DNA of 41,833 nucleotides, taken from the NCBI GenBank assembly GCA_025529335.1, contig JAMYHX010000388.1, positions 1-41,833 of the forward strand, read 5' to 3'. The position numbers and the translations under genes are program-made. Source of the DNA: Rhizopus sp. PT2906. Taxonomy: Eukaryota; Mucoromycota; Mucoromycetes; Mucorales; Rhizopodaceae. A model generated the notes under the pieces. It was given only the letters and a program-made list of their open reading frames with translations, was not told where the DNA came from and did no database searches. Shown in pieces: positions 1 to 11,050 of this stretch. Numbering within the stretch: the stretch's first letter is position 1; every line of letters starts with the position of its first letter.

Positions 1-126
1 CTGTGGCACTGTACCACAAGCTTTAGTGCCGCAGTTGATTTGAGGCTGAGAAATAAAGCATTAAAACCTAAAGAAAGCTCTTGCTCTTTACCTTTTTTGT
101 ATTCTTCACCTTTTTCTTCTCTACAT

Positions 127-2475
127 ATGCCTACCTTTGCCAATTATCCCTCTGCGCTCCCCTATCTTGACGAACTTCACAAAGAAGACCTGCTGGCCGA
201 GTTAGTTGCTAGCCTTAAAGGTCAACGTACGCGTAGGATCAGGACGAAGCAAGAAGACACAAGCAATCCATTCATAAACTCTATAAACCACGCTGCCAAA
301 CTCAATCTTACGAAAGAAGACAACGTCACCTACTTTTCCACCTGTGACCCCTGTTTGGATCTTTACTATGCATCCTATAAAGTATCCGACGACCGAGACT
401 TACGACGTATGCTTGAGAATGCATGGGCGGTCGACGCTGATTTGACGTTACACATCATTTTCTATATTCGGTCTATTCACCGTGGGCAGAGTTTGACAGC
501 GCCGTTCATGAGTGCCTTCAGCTGGTTGCTTCAGTATCACCCACGCACAGCCCTGGCTAACCTGCATGTGCTTGTAGATGGAACAGTACGCACGGATGCT
601 GCACTCAAGGCACAGGAGAGAGAAGAGTACTTCAGAATCAAGGCAGAGAAAGAAGGCAGAGAGTACAAGAGGCGAGACTATGGGCAGCTGTTAGAGAGAC
701 GAGACTTCAAGAGCCATGGATGCTGGAAGGACCTGTGCACGATCCTTACAATCTATGCTCAAGGTGAACTTCGGGGACCTTCTGGTGCTATTTACAAGGC
801 ACTCAAGTGGCCAAAAACAGCTACAACATATAGATATGCAATTAATGAACGCCAAGAGCGTAATCGTAGGCGCAAAGAAGAGATGACTCGCGAAGAAGCA
901 AAGAAGGATGCAGAAATCTATATCAAGAAAGGGGCCGAACACAATGCAAAGGCCCAGGCTAAGGCAAAAGAAGCTAAAGAAAAGACACGTAGAGAGAGAA
1001 ATGAACGCGTTACTAAATTATTACAAGCTGACCCTCTCTACCGTGCACTTCATTTTACCATTGCAAGACTGTTTGCCAACCAACTCAAGGCCGACATGGT
1101 TCAGCTTCAAAAGAATAAGGATGCTATTGAGCAAGGTGTGCTGAAGGGACGCCATGCTTTAGGATTCAATCTTAGTTTAGCAGGAAAATGGGCGCCTTCT
1201 CTGTGCCGATCTCATGACAAACACACTTTCCTGGCCACTTCTATTGCCGAGCTTCTGTTTCCTCCCGAAAAGCATCAAGACGATGGCGAGTCTCGTGAGC
1301 ATTACCTTAACAAGATTAGAGATCTATACCGCAAGCAATATCTAGTTCCTCTTCGTGATGCGTTGGATATAGTTGAACACTACAAAGCTGAAGGCAAATG
1401 GAAGAAGATTGATTTTACACATGTTCCAGCGATATGCTTGAAACACAATTGGGCACGATTTTACAAGCACGCTCCTTATGCAGTAACGACCTTTTTGAAT
1501 GGATCTCCATTATATGTAGAGAAAGCTAAAGGCGAGAAACGTACAACTTTTTCATCAAATGCCTTACCAAGAAGAATAAAAATCAGTGGTGAAACTACAC
1601 TTCCTGGAGACCTTTTGGCTAATATCTTTGATCCCGAAATTCCTAAAACATTGCAGCCAATAGTCAATTTTGCTCGTGATGCTAAACGAAAAATCTTGGA
1701 CATTCAAACAGAAATCACCAATAGACAATGGGAAAATTTGATTGAAAGCTTCCGCAAGACTTCTCTATTGAATACCAGCAAGTCAAGTAATACAGTTGAT
1801 CTTGGCGAATGCATTGCAGTCTGTAATTTAAGTGACGCCATGTGGTATTCAAGGTCTTCAAAATTAGTTCACCACGGTGTTGCCCTTTCCTTGATCATTG
1901 CCAATCTTGCAAAGCCTCCTTTTGATGGGTCTATCATCGCTTATTCGAAGGGACCTACTGCCTTCAAGTTGGATACATCGCTTCCTTTTGATGAACAAGC
2001 TCGTCAGATCATGCAGAGAGTGAATAATTCAAACGGCTTTGACCTTAAAGGTGTATTCACTGACATCATACTCCCACTTGCTGTCAAAAACAAGGTTAAG
2101 CCTAAAGATATGATCAAGCGAATGTTTATTATTACAGACAATAATTTTAATTTTGGTGAACTTGAAGCTGAAAAGCTCGAAACTGCCTTTGGTCTTATCC
2201 GTCGTAGGTATCATGAGGCTGGCTATGAAGTCCCTGAAATGGTGTGGTGGAATGTTGCTGATCCTGGTAGTTGTACAATGTACGATCTGAAAGCACCTGT
2301 AAGCAAGGATGATGCTGGTGTCAAGATGCTTACTGGCATTTCTGCAAATATGCTTAAGACATTCCTTGATGGTGGTGATATAGATGAGGACAAGGCTAAG
2401 CAAGAGACTCCATTGGACTTTGCCAAAAAGGCAGTATATCATGAAAGCTTTAAGGATCTTGTCGTTGTAGATTAA
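127..2475 (+). CDS. DUF2828 / von Willebrand A-like domain protein
   Basis: Single uninterrupted frame of 782 aa. The frame stays open upstream to about base 40 but has no ATG there, so the ATG at 127 (MPTFANYPSALPYL) is the natural start. Residues 40-130 (NPFINSINHAAKLN, then DLRRMLENAWAVD) and the C-terminal half match my knowledge of the DUF2828 family, where a helical TROVE-like region precedes a vWA-like fold. A Lys/Glu/Arg-rich, probably coiled stretch lies near residues 240-310. The vWA part starts near residue 562 (CIAVCNLSDAM) and continues through AVKNKVKPKDMIKRMF and YEVPEMVWWNVADPG. The usual metal-site motif DxSxS reads NLSDA here, so the MIDAS site looks degenerate. The molecular function of the family is not established; a role in ribonucleoprotein binding is only an analogy with Ro60. 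No introns, unlike most neighbours. Confidence 0.85.
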   Translation: MPTFANYPSALPYLDELHKEDLLAELVASLKGQRTRRIRTKQEDTSNPFINSINHAAKLNLTKEDNVTYFSTCDPCLDLYYASYKVSDDRDLRRMLENAWAVDADLTLHIIFYIRSIHRGQSLTAPFMSAFSWLLQYHPRTALANLHVLVDGTVRTDAALKAQEREEYFRIKAEKEGREYKRRDYGQLLERRDFKSHGCWKDLCTILTIYAQGELRGPSGAIYKALKWPKTATTYRYAINERQERNRRRKEEMTREEAKKDAEIYIKKGAEHNAKAQAKAKEAKEKTRRERNERVTKLLQADPLYRALHFTIARLFANQLKADMVQLQKNKDAIEQGVLKGRHALGFNLSLAGKWAPSLCRSHDKHTFLATSIAELLFPPEKHQDDGESREHYLNKIRDLYRKQYLVPLRDALDIVEHYKAEGKWKKIDFTHVPAICLKHNWARFYKHAPYAVTTFLNGSPLYVEKAKGEKRTTFSSNALPRRIKISGETTLPGDLLANIFDPEIPKTLQPIVNFARDAKRKILDIQTEITNRQWENLIESFRKTSLLNTSKSSNTVDLGECIAVCNLSDAMWYSRSSKLVHHGVALSLIIANLAKPPFDGSIIAYSKGPTAFKLDTSLPFDEQARQIMQRVNNSNGFDLKGVFTDIILPLAVKNKVKPKDMIKRMFIITDNNFNFGELEAEKLETAFGLIRRRYHEAGYEVPEMVWWNVADPGSCTMYDLKAPVSKDDAGVKMLTGISANMLKTFLDGGDIDEDKAKQETPLDFAKKAVYHESFKDLVVVD

Positions 2476-3095
2476 CCAAATAATAAACAATATACCACTT
2501 TGTACTATTCATGCTGCCTTTTCTTAAGTAAATCCTGAGCTACGAGTGTAAGAAGCACTTGGTAGGCATAGTTCAATACATACATGACACAGTCTTTTCT
2601 TTTTTTTTTTTTTTTTAGCGAGTTTAAAAGCTGTGATGAGCTTTGAGGTAGTATTCCACTGTGCAACGTATACACATTTTGAATCTCAATGATGACAAGT
2701 CCTTGGTATAAACTGGGCATATAAAGTACATGACATACATTACCATTAAAAGATAAATTGATACCCTTCATCTATACTCCTTACATGCGATAAATAAAGC
2801 TCTCATGGCCCAGGCTGCATCAAAGATAAATGCAATGGCCTCTTTGTTTTCTTTTGTCAAGTTGACCAGACCTTCAATGTCATTCTCGACTGGCAACTGT
2901 ATTCTTGGCGTTGAAGGTAGAAGGGCTTGGCAAAGAAGGGATTCAACTGACCGGCTTTGTCAAACGAGCAATAATAATATTTATCAATAACAAATTATAA
3001 TTGTTATTATTTGCTTCTGAACTTGTGCCTTTGTTGACATATGAAGTGACGACATGTAATAGGCTGGTAAGACATGTGTTTATTAAAAACAAGCA
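2476..3095. other. Intergenic; contains one unexplained minus-strand open stretch
   Basis: Lies between the DUF2828 gene and the stop of the next minus-strand gene. An AATAAA-like signal sits just after the DUF2828 stop (2482-2487). On the minus strand, 2959 down to 2768 stays open for about 63 codons and reads like protein near its end (LTKENKEAIAFIFDAAWAMR), ending in TGA. It has no ATG at its upstream end. It could be a last exon behind a CAG acceptor, a gene remnant, or chance. I do not recognise it. Confidence 0.3.
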
Positions 3096-4096
3096 TTAAT
3101 CATAACGATGCTCTTCATCACTAAGACTCTTGATACTGTGTGAGTCGGAAAAGGGATGGTCTACATCTGATCCATCAACAGATCTTAACCAGTCTCTTTC
3201 ACTGACGGCATCCCAACTTTCTTCTGTGTCTGATAGTCCTCTTGCTGATTGAACTGTAGAATTGGTTGTAACAGAATGGTTCTCTGTTGTAGTAGAAGGA
3301 GCAGGGAATCGAAGTTCATGTGGTTCGGCGTATGAGGACAATGAGTGATACAAAGAGTTGCTACTTGTTCCTTGATGATTGTTATTTTGCTGTTCCTGCT
3401 TGTCTTCATCATCGCTATGACTGGTAAGGTTCATGTTATTTTCAAATTGATGGGAAATCGAATCATCGCTTTCATGGGAATCCATAAAAGGGTTAAATGT
3501 ACTTCCGTATTCTGCTTCTGTTATCGTGCTTGACATGGAGGTATTAGTATCTTCTTTCTTCACTTGTAGGGCTTCTCGACGTTTTCTTAAAATTTCTTCT
3601 TCTCTATCCAAATAAGCTTGTTCTGCCATCAACCGTCTTCTCTTTTCATCGAGACTTTTTTCTAGCTCAGTTAGCTCGTATTGGTCTTGATCAAACTACG
3701 AATGCATAATTGTTCAACCAAATTTTAATCCAAGCTAACCTTTGTTTTATTTTTTTTTATTTTTTTACTTACGTCGAATGTATGTCCTCTTCTATTTCTT
3801 AATTCATACTGGTCATTGCTCGTAGGATAGGCTCTCAGAGTATTCCTATCACTGTCATCGTCATCCTCTTTTTTATTATTTTTATCCTTTTCATCATCTT
3901 CAAATTCAAACTCATTATTCGTCCTTTGGTTCCTGCCTTCATATTGAGCATAAGTGCTTCTCACAAATTCTTCGTATTCTCTCCTTTCTCTATATTGCTC
4001 ATGCCAAGTTGTAAATAGTTCATATCCGCCCCAAATAGCAAAGGCTGCTGCAACAGCACCTCCACCAATTAATACAACTGCAATAGCAGGATGCAT
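3096..4096 (-). CDS. Uncharacterised single-pass membrane protein with acidic and coiled-coil regions
   Basis: Two exons: 4096-3773 and 3695-3096, joined across a 77-nt GT-AG intron (3696-3772) in phase 0, giving 307 aa. The ATG at 4096 begins MHPAIAVVLIGGGAVAAAFA, a hydrophobic segment (about residues 3-22) that looks like a membrane anchor or signal anchor. Next come a charged region (HEQYRERREYEEF), a run of acidic and lysine residues (DDEKDKNNKKEDDDD), and across the splice junction a strongly charged helix (ELTELEKSLDEKRRRL, REEEILRKRREAL) that is probably a coiled coil. The C-terminal half is serine-rich and acidic, hence probably disordered, and ends near SLSDEEHRYD. I do not recognise the family. 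The topology suggests a short anchor with a long cytoplasmic adaptor-like tail; that is inference. Confidence 0.75.
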
Positions 4097-4381
4097 TATT
4101 ATCAATCAAAAAGAGAAAGTGAGAGAGAAAGAAATAGACAAAATTGCTGCGCTAAATTAATTTATGAATAAGGAGATGTTGGGGTGTCTATTCTTAGCCA
4201 AGCCTTAACAAGTATAGTTTCCATATTGCTTATCGGGAACTTAATTGCCTTATAGATATTACAGTGCCTTTACTTTCTACAGCATTGTATTTAATATATG
4301 CTGATCGAGAAAGAAGTTCATCTTATTTGTTCAACGGTGAATGATAATAAAAAGTGGAGCATAATGGCATAATGTCCAACA

Positions 4382-5697
4382 ATGTCCAGAACAAGCAGCT
4401 CTTTGACTATATCAGCAGGTGATAGCGACTTCCTGGATCTTTGGGAACCTTGATAAATTATTTTCATGCTGCTCTTCCACATGAAGCCAAACTGTACAAA
4501 TGTTGCGTCTTTGGACTGTCAGCAGAGGAGCACCAGCAATGTAAATAGCGCCACTTGTTAAAAATAATCCCAGTGCAACCAATGAGCTTAAAGGTGTGGT
4601 TACTCTGTCTTTGTCAAGGCTTTCTCTCTATACATTATGATAAATTTTGTAGTCAAACACACACAGGGAAAGATATAGCATCCAGACATGATACGCTTGA
4701 GCAACATTATTCTGTAGCGTTTCAATATACACAATTGTAACCATAGGGTCCAGCAATATCTTTTGATAGCTTGAAAACAGTAACCATTTGCCCTCTTTAT
4801 GATATTCATGTTCATTCAAAGTCCCTCGATATAATAGCCACTTTGAGCTTTTGTCAACGATATGTTAATATAGCGCTGGGATCATTTATTATCCTTCTTT
4901 GACATCAGATCTGTGCCTGGGCGCAACTTGGAGTTAAGGAGTTGTACATACCATTCTAAATTATATAGAAACAAAGCGAAAGAAAAGCAGAAATACATAA
5001 TAAATGTCCGCCTGGATCAAGCCAATCCTTTTTGAGGTTAATGCTAACAAAAAAAAAAACACCTTTGATCAGGGTTAAAAAAACAGAAATATAATGGGGA
5101 TAAAGAAATTGATGAGCCGATGTAAGGAACTTTTGATCATGCGGATGCTTAGTAGATACCAGTTTATCGCGGTACAACCGGTCTAACTGATGCAGTATCG
5201 AGCAGATAATCTGATTAGGAAAGGATTAGACCAGGAGGAACTGAAATGATGTAAATCTGAGCATATTCAAAAGAAATAACAATGAGTCTTTTCATCTGAC
5301 ACTTTTGGTTCTTCATAATCTGATAAATCATACGATTGTGTAATATTCAAACATTGGGCCCGCCTTTGGGAGCCAGTGGTTTTATGATTAAAATCTCAAT
5401 AGAGAAAACATATAGTCTGTAACCATCCGTAAGTTTATCAGCTATAACATATATTATAGGTCTGATATATGTGTGTATAGTAAATGAGTTAAGTAAAGAT
5501 TAGATTACAAAATACGCATCAATAAGCCCTTTTCTGATGATGCTGTCAGTTTCAGTAAAGTTGACTATGTCGTGAACTTTTTTTTTTTCAGAAATAGGAT
5601 TATGGCATGAATGTGCATCCTTCTTTTTTTCATAGATAATCTTAATATGTTCCACGTAAGCCAGGTCTACAAAGAGCAAAAGATGAACAGAGGTCAT
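4382..5697 (-). pseudogene. Possible decayed or unrecognised spliced gene
   Basis: Several minus-strand stretches read like protein but are broken by stops and frame changes. At 5697-5503 there is an ATG-started stretch (MTSVHLLLFVDLAYVEHIK). Near 5150-4960 a hydrophobic stretch contains FLTLIKGVFFFVSINL. At 4853-4650 there is a long charged/aromatic stretch (HEYHKEGKWLLFSSYQKILL), and near 4535-4382 two overlapping frames are open, one with SPADIVKELLVLDIVGHYAI. GT and AG sites exist between them, but I could not join them into one consistent frame. Either this is a membrane-protein gene in decay or I have the exons wrong. No family recognised; confidence is low. Confidence 0.2.
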
Positions 5698-5813
5698 GTC
5701 AATGCTTGAACCTTGTCAAGAAGGGTAAAAAGTCTGTCCAATCAGAGCAAAGCATATTCGAATAAAAAAAAAATAGTGCAAATTCTTTTTTTTTTCTTTA
5801 TAATTATTCAACC

Positions 5814-7451
5814 ATGGTCGCTTACGGAGGAGGTTATTATTGCTAAAGAAACAATGGAATGCTAAAGAAATTAGAAACTAACACACTAATCAGATGAAGT
5901 AAATGCTCTTGTTTTGGACATTGGCACAAGTTCAGTACGTGCCGGTTATGCTGGAGAAGACACCCCTCGATGTATGTTCCCTACTAGCTTTGGATATCTT
6001 GAACAAAGACAACAACAAGAAGGAGAAGACGTATCGATGGATATAAAGCGACAGTATTACATTGGTGACAACAAGATAAACAAGCTCAAAAGTCACATGG
6101 AGATTAGACATCCTTTAAAAGACGGCATAAGTAAGATTCATATTCAAAATATTCAACAATGACGCGAATTATTTTCTATAGTCGAGGATTGGGAGGCCAT
6201 GGAAAACATTTGGGAAGAAACATTCCGATCCATGCTAGGCATTCAGCCTGAAGAGCATCCTTTACTGTGTACTGAACCAGCATGGAATACAACTGAGAAT
6301 CGAGAAAAGGCAATCGAATTAGCTTTTGAAAAATTCACATTTCCTGCTTTTTACCTTGCTCAGGATGCCGTGATGACAGCGTAAGAGTATATGAAATATG
6401 ATTTCTTTTTTTTTTCTAAAATTGGAAAATAGATTTTCTGTAGGAAGAGGAACAGCACTCGTACTTGATTCAGGAGCAGGCATGACAAGTGTTGTGCCTG
6501 TATATGAAGGATATGTGTTAAAAAAAGGAGTATTGCATCAGCCTGTCGCCGGAGACATGTTAGCAGACCAGATCAAGCAATACCTGGAGAAAGAGTTAAA
6601 CTATAAAGTAACACCACATTATACAATTGCTAAAAAGAAGACAGTTGAAGCAGGGCAACAACCACAGATAGAATTAAAGTCATTAGATGGAGTAACTGAA
6701 AGCTTTCATGATTATCAAGTGAATGTAAGGGATGAATTAGATAGTACATTTTATGTTCTCTGATATATTCTTATTTAGAGAGTCTTGAATGAATATAAAG
6801 AAACTTTATGTGAAGTATCCACTGTGACATTTGATGAAAGGTACGAGACATTGTTCAAGGTAGAATCTCTCTCTTTTAATGTCTATTGTTATTAGTCAAC
6901 TAGAATCAAAACCAAAGAAATTGTTTGAATTTCCTGATGGATATCATAAAGAATTTGGCATCGAACGACTTAAGATGTCAGAACTATTCTTTCAACCAAA
7001 GTTAGTTTTGGATCAGGTAAAGTTTGAACAAGCATTAATATATACGTTATACTTATAGTTATATAGGAAACAAACTATTTGGGAGCACATGAAATGATTT
7101 ATAATAGTGCAAGTAGCTGTGATGCTGATCTTCGCCCACTTTTACTAAACAATATTGTTATCACTGGAGGAAATACGTTACTGAATGGATTTACCGAGAG
7201 ATTAAACCATGAGTTACCGATAAAGGCACCTGGAGTAAGTTGTTTGTATGTAAAATGACTTGTCTTTTTTATTGATGTAATATGTATAGAGTAAAATCAA
7301 GATTCATGCATCAGGAAATACAGTGGAACGTAAAAGTGGCAGTTGGCTTGGTGGATCTATTTTGGCATCATTAGGTACATTTCATCAGTTATGGATATCA
7401 AGGAAAGAGTATGAAGAGCATGGAAAGTCTATTATTCACAGAAAATTATGA
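5814..7451 (+). CDS. arp4: Actin-related protein Arp4 (BAF53-like)
   Basis: Eight exons: 5814-5832, 5894-6130, 6182-6380, 6433-6724, 6779-6840, 6896-7016, 7067-7234 and 7290-7451; seven GT-AG introns of 50-61 nt; 419 aa. The start MVAYGGDEVNALVLDIGTSS is typical of Arp4, with the actin-type phosphate-binding loop DIGTSSVRAGYAGED. Later actin-fold landmarks are HPLKDGIIEDWEAME, LVLDSGAGMTSVVPVYEGY, the Arp4-type segment EFPDGYHKEFGIERL, ITGGNTLLNGFTERL, and the C-terminal SGSWLGGSILASLGTFHQLW. Arp4 is a nuclear actin-related subunit shared by the NuA4 acetyltransferase and the INO80 and SWR1 remodelling complexes, where it supports nucleosome binding. The first coding exon is only 19 nt. The last exon overlaps the 3' end of the opposing skn7 coding region by 16 bp. 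The spliced length agrees well with the family. Confidence 0.93.
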
Positions 7452-8884
7452 AAATACTTGGATCGTTTTCGATTATTTAATGTTAGATAGTCTGTAACAT
7501 TTGAATGAGGATGTGTAGGTGTTGTTGTGGGTGAAGTGTTTGTAGATTGTGATTCCTCTATTAATAAAGGCGTTGTGCTAGTTGATGAGTTTATATAAGT
7601 GGGTAATTTTAGATGCGCACAGTGCTTTTCCAATATATCGTATAATGTGTTCTTTGAGAATGGTTTTGGTAGGATATCATTCATTCCAATATTTATATAC
7701 TCCATTATATCAGCTTGTGTAAAATTAGATGTCATGGAGACCACAGGTGTCATGGTGTCAAATCGTCGTATGTTCCTTGTAGTGGTGATTCCATCCATAT
7801 TAGGCATCATAATATCCTACATTTTTTTTTTTTTTTACAATAAGAATCATGTATATCTACTTTTTTTGTTCCTTTACCATCAGTATTAAATCGTATTTAT
7901 TCACATTTAGCTTCTCCAAGGCTTGTATACCATCCTTTGCTGAATCAACTGAGCATTTCATCATGGCCAACATTCTACCACAAACATCTCTATAGACAGA
8001 ATCGTCATCCACCAAGAGCACACGAGGTGGGGTTGTCCAATTGCCGGTGAGAATAGGTTTATTCTTGCCCTTATTACTTGCAAGAAATTGTTGTTGTTGC
8101 TGTAACTTATCCAGGGCATGAGTTAAAGAATGGTGATCATTCTTGATAGGATTACTATTATTATTACTGTTATTGCTATGATTATTGTTGTTTGCAGAGA
8201 TGAGTTGAATGCATTGTTTTAATAGTTCATCCTTTTTTAATAAATTTTGCTGAAACTGTAACAGTTCACTCGTGATCGATTTGTCCCTTTTATGCATTTT
8301 CTCAACTGACAACTCCAAATCTTGTTGTGATTGTTTCATCTGTTTTATTTGTGACTGAAGTCTTTTAATAAGCTGCCTAAGGTCTTTGATGACATCGTTA
8401 TCTTCTGCTCCATCCTCTGCTGCTACATCATCCTTTTTGGCCGTCGTCTTTCTTTTGATCTCTTCTAATAAATCTTTTCTGTCCCTTTTAAAGAAATCAT
8501 GTTTAAACTGCCATACCTAATATAAAAGTTTAATAGGGTGTTCCTTAGAATTATCATGGTAAACTTTGCCTGATCATGCTTATTATTCCTTATTTTATGA
8601 AAATCGTACTTGTTCAATTGACGTACAAAGCTTGCAAAGTTGCAGTGTTTAAAGTGTTGTGGTAATATTATTTTTGTAAAATCATTGATGTCTTTTATCA
8701 AAAAGCTTGTTCCTGAATTATCCCATGAGACGATATCTTTAAATGCTATATTTTCCAGCATTCTTTTTTTTTTGAGTTAGATAAAAAGTTTATCCAATAT
8801 ATAACAATTTACTTACAGGTATAGCTTTTGAATAAAGTCAGGTATATTATTTCTACTTGTCTTCTTTGGACTTTCTTCCATCAT
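7436..8884 (-). CDS. skn7: Skn7/Prr1-type transcription factor: HSF DNA-binding domain plus response regulator
   Basis: Four exons: 8884-8817, 8762-8570, 8516-7878 and 7816-7436; 426 aa. An ATG ATG pair marks the start. The HSF-type DNA-binding domain covers about residues 12-105 (FIQKLY, FKDIVSWDNSGTSFLI, FASFVRQLNKYDFHKI, VWQFKHDFFKRD). A Gln/Lys/Glu-rich coiled coil follows at about 130-190, then an Asn-rich linker. The receiver domain (about 250-360) has the acidic cluster VLLVDDDS near 257, phosphoacceptor Asp301 in MDIMMPNMDGI, Thr329 and Lys351 (LPKPF). In fungi this family receives phosphate from the Sln1-Ypd1 relay and drives oxidative, osmotic and cell-wall stress genes in the nucleus. 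Intron 2 (8517-8569) starts with GC rather than GT. Intron 3 falls exactly before Asp301. The tail after about residue 365 is Thr/Ser-rich. Confidence 0.92.
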
Positions 8885-10008
8885 TGCTTTTTAAGAAAAA
8901 AAGAGGAGGGGAAAGGTTGTGAAAAAGGAGGGGGGTTGAAAATAAAGTGTTTATGTGAAAAGAGAAAAAGCGAAAAAAGGTAAAACTTTTCTTATTACAG
9001 TCATTCCACTCCCAACTTTGCACACTTTCCGAAAAATTTTGGCTCAAAATGGAAGTAGACCTTAAATGGTTATTCCACGTCACTTTTACAGAAAACAACA
9101 AATCATGTTCAACATACAGAGTTTAACTTAAATGAAGTGCATTGGCTCCAATTAAATTTGAAAGCAGGTTAGTAACGTCTAGAGATCAAGTTTATTATTC
9201 ACAAGTATATCGGTGATTGTATATGTCATTTAGTCTCCCTTTAACTTTTACCCTCTTTTTTAAATGAGCGCTAGTTTCTACCTTGATATTTAAGAGAGAC
9301 TGTCTGGTGAAAGCTGATTATTCCACTTTACTCATCTGCACTTTTTTTTTTCTTATCTTCTTTATCACATAATAATTCAATCATGTAATGTTTATGTCTT
9401 TATTTTGACAATATATATTTTCTTACTATAATGACAAATCGTTGTTCACACGTACAGTCAATTTTGCATAGTTCAACAAGATGCATTAAAGATGAAACCT
9501 TTAGTCATTTATACTCAGCTAAAGTAACAATTAACTAAATAGTCATTTGTGTCAATCTCTACCTGACAAATGAACATACCCTGTTGAAGCTATTACTATG
9601 CCATATGTCAAACTGAAGAATAGCAACGTGCTCGGGCATAGAATAGAAAAAGGTAATGTAAATCAAAACAGAGAGGGATACACATACACACACACAAATA
9701 CGCATCAAGCGTGCAGAATGAGAGATAACAATAAAGCGATAATAATGTGTAGCTTAAGTGGAGAAGCAGGGCAGCTGCTGATTTGTTCATTACCAAAAGA
9801 TATTTTGTATTTTTTTTAAAAAAAAAGTCATAAGAATAGGTTCATCACTACATATATGCAATATCTCCTTTTTATTGTCAAATGAAGCATAGATGTGCTT
9901 GTAGACGAGATCTAAAGCAACTCTGTCATGATCTGAGTTTGATAAAGACGGACTTTTAATTACAGCCAACAGTTCCTCTTTCCCTCTTTCTCTTTTCCAT
10001 AAACAAAT
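8885..10008. other. Divergent intergenic region between skn7 and vps20
   Basis: About 1.1 kb separating two divergent start codons, so it must hold both promoters. It is AT-rich with poly-T and poly-A runs and a short CA repeat near 9685. I see no convincing gene, tRNA or conserved motif. Open frames here are short and lack family features. Confidence 0.5.
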
Positions 10009-10938
10009 ATGGGTGTAGGATCTTCTAAACACAAGATTACTTCACAAGACAAAGCGATATTGGACCTCAAGGTTCAACGAGACAAATTAAAGAAATACCA
10101 AAAGAACGTAATAAAGCTACCTTTATTACTAGAAATGAAGAAAAAAAAGATACATAAACAATAGCTTAATGTAGTCATTGAAAAAGAAGTAGCAGCAGCC
10201 AAATTGGCTCTAAGTCAAGGCAACAAAAAGAAGGCACTTTTAGCACTAAAAAAGAAGAAATATCAAGAACAACTATTGGAAAAGACAGATCAGCAGCTTT
10301 TAAATCTAGAAGAGCTTGTAATCATCACGAGAAAACAAAAAACCACATAGACTAACAATATCTTAGACACATTCTATAGAATATGCTCTTGTTGAGAAAC
10401 AGGTCTTGGAAGGGTTGAAGAATGGTAACTCAGTATTAAAAGAGATTCACAAGGAGACATCGATTGAAGCTGTTGAAAAGTTGATGGATGATACAGCCGA
10501 AGCCATTGCCTATCAGAATGTAAGTGTTATCTTGTGTATCAAAAAAAAAAAGTAAAATCTCACGTTATCCCCAAAGGAAATTGATGAGATGCTTCATGGT
10601 TTGATAAGTGCGGAGGATGAAGAAGAGATTTTGAAGGAATTAGATGAGCTGACAGAAAAAGAGGTATAGACTGATTTTACAATTATGGGAATATAGCTTT
10701 CCCAGGATAAGGTTTATCTCATGAAATTTTCAAAGGTTCTATCGGAGCTCCCGTCAGTACCCAATGATTCTTTGGAAATACCGATGGAGAATAAGTTACC
10801 TGATGTTCCAACTCATTTACCAACTAAACAACAAGAAGGTAAGGTGATGGCCCTTGTTTAGATTACATAAGCTTCTAACTAAATATGCACACAGATGATG
10901 AGCCAAGAAAGGAAAAAAGAGCTATATTGGCTAATTGA
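10009..10938 (+). CDS. vps20: ESCRT-III subunit Vps20 (CHMP6-like)
   Basis: Six exons: 10009-10107, 10165-10317, 10367-10519, 10577-10663, 10736-10838 and 10895-10938; introns 49-72 nt; 212 aa, normal for the family. The N-terminus MGVGSSKHKITSQDKAILDL carries Gly2 for N-myristoylation and the conserved Vps20 start, followed by QRDKLKKYQKN. The basic helical core runs through LLALKKKKYQEQLLEKTDQQ and EYALVEKQVLEGLKNGNSVLKEIH, and the acidic half through EIDEMLHGLISAEDEEEIL. The C-terminus (DDEPRKEKRAILAN) is where MIM-type Vps4-binding elements sit in relatives. Vps20 links ESCRT-II (Vps25) to Snf7 polymerisation on endosomes, in multivesicular body sorting. All junctions are GT-AG and phases agree. 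Confidence 0.93.
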
Positions 10939-11050
10939 GCTATCTCTTTTTTGATATTAAACTGGAACAAAATTTATCCTCGTTGAATTTAAAAAGCCTT
11001 TATAAAACTGGATTACTTATCTTTTCTTTCTTTTTGTATATTCATTTTTA

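Noticed and set aside
40..126. N-terminal extension of the DUF2828 protein
   Set aside because: The extension begins at a TTG and has no ATG; ATG 127 fits family starts.
6860..6895. A 36-nt intron in Arp4 keeping RYETLFK
   Set aside because: A 55-nt intron from 6841 restores the expected family sequence FDESQLESKP; 36 nt would be too short.
9598..9819. Small open frame near the skn7-vps20 promoter region
   Set aside because: No domain, driven by CA-rich simple sequence and lying in a divergent promoter.
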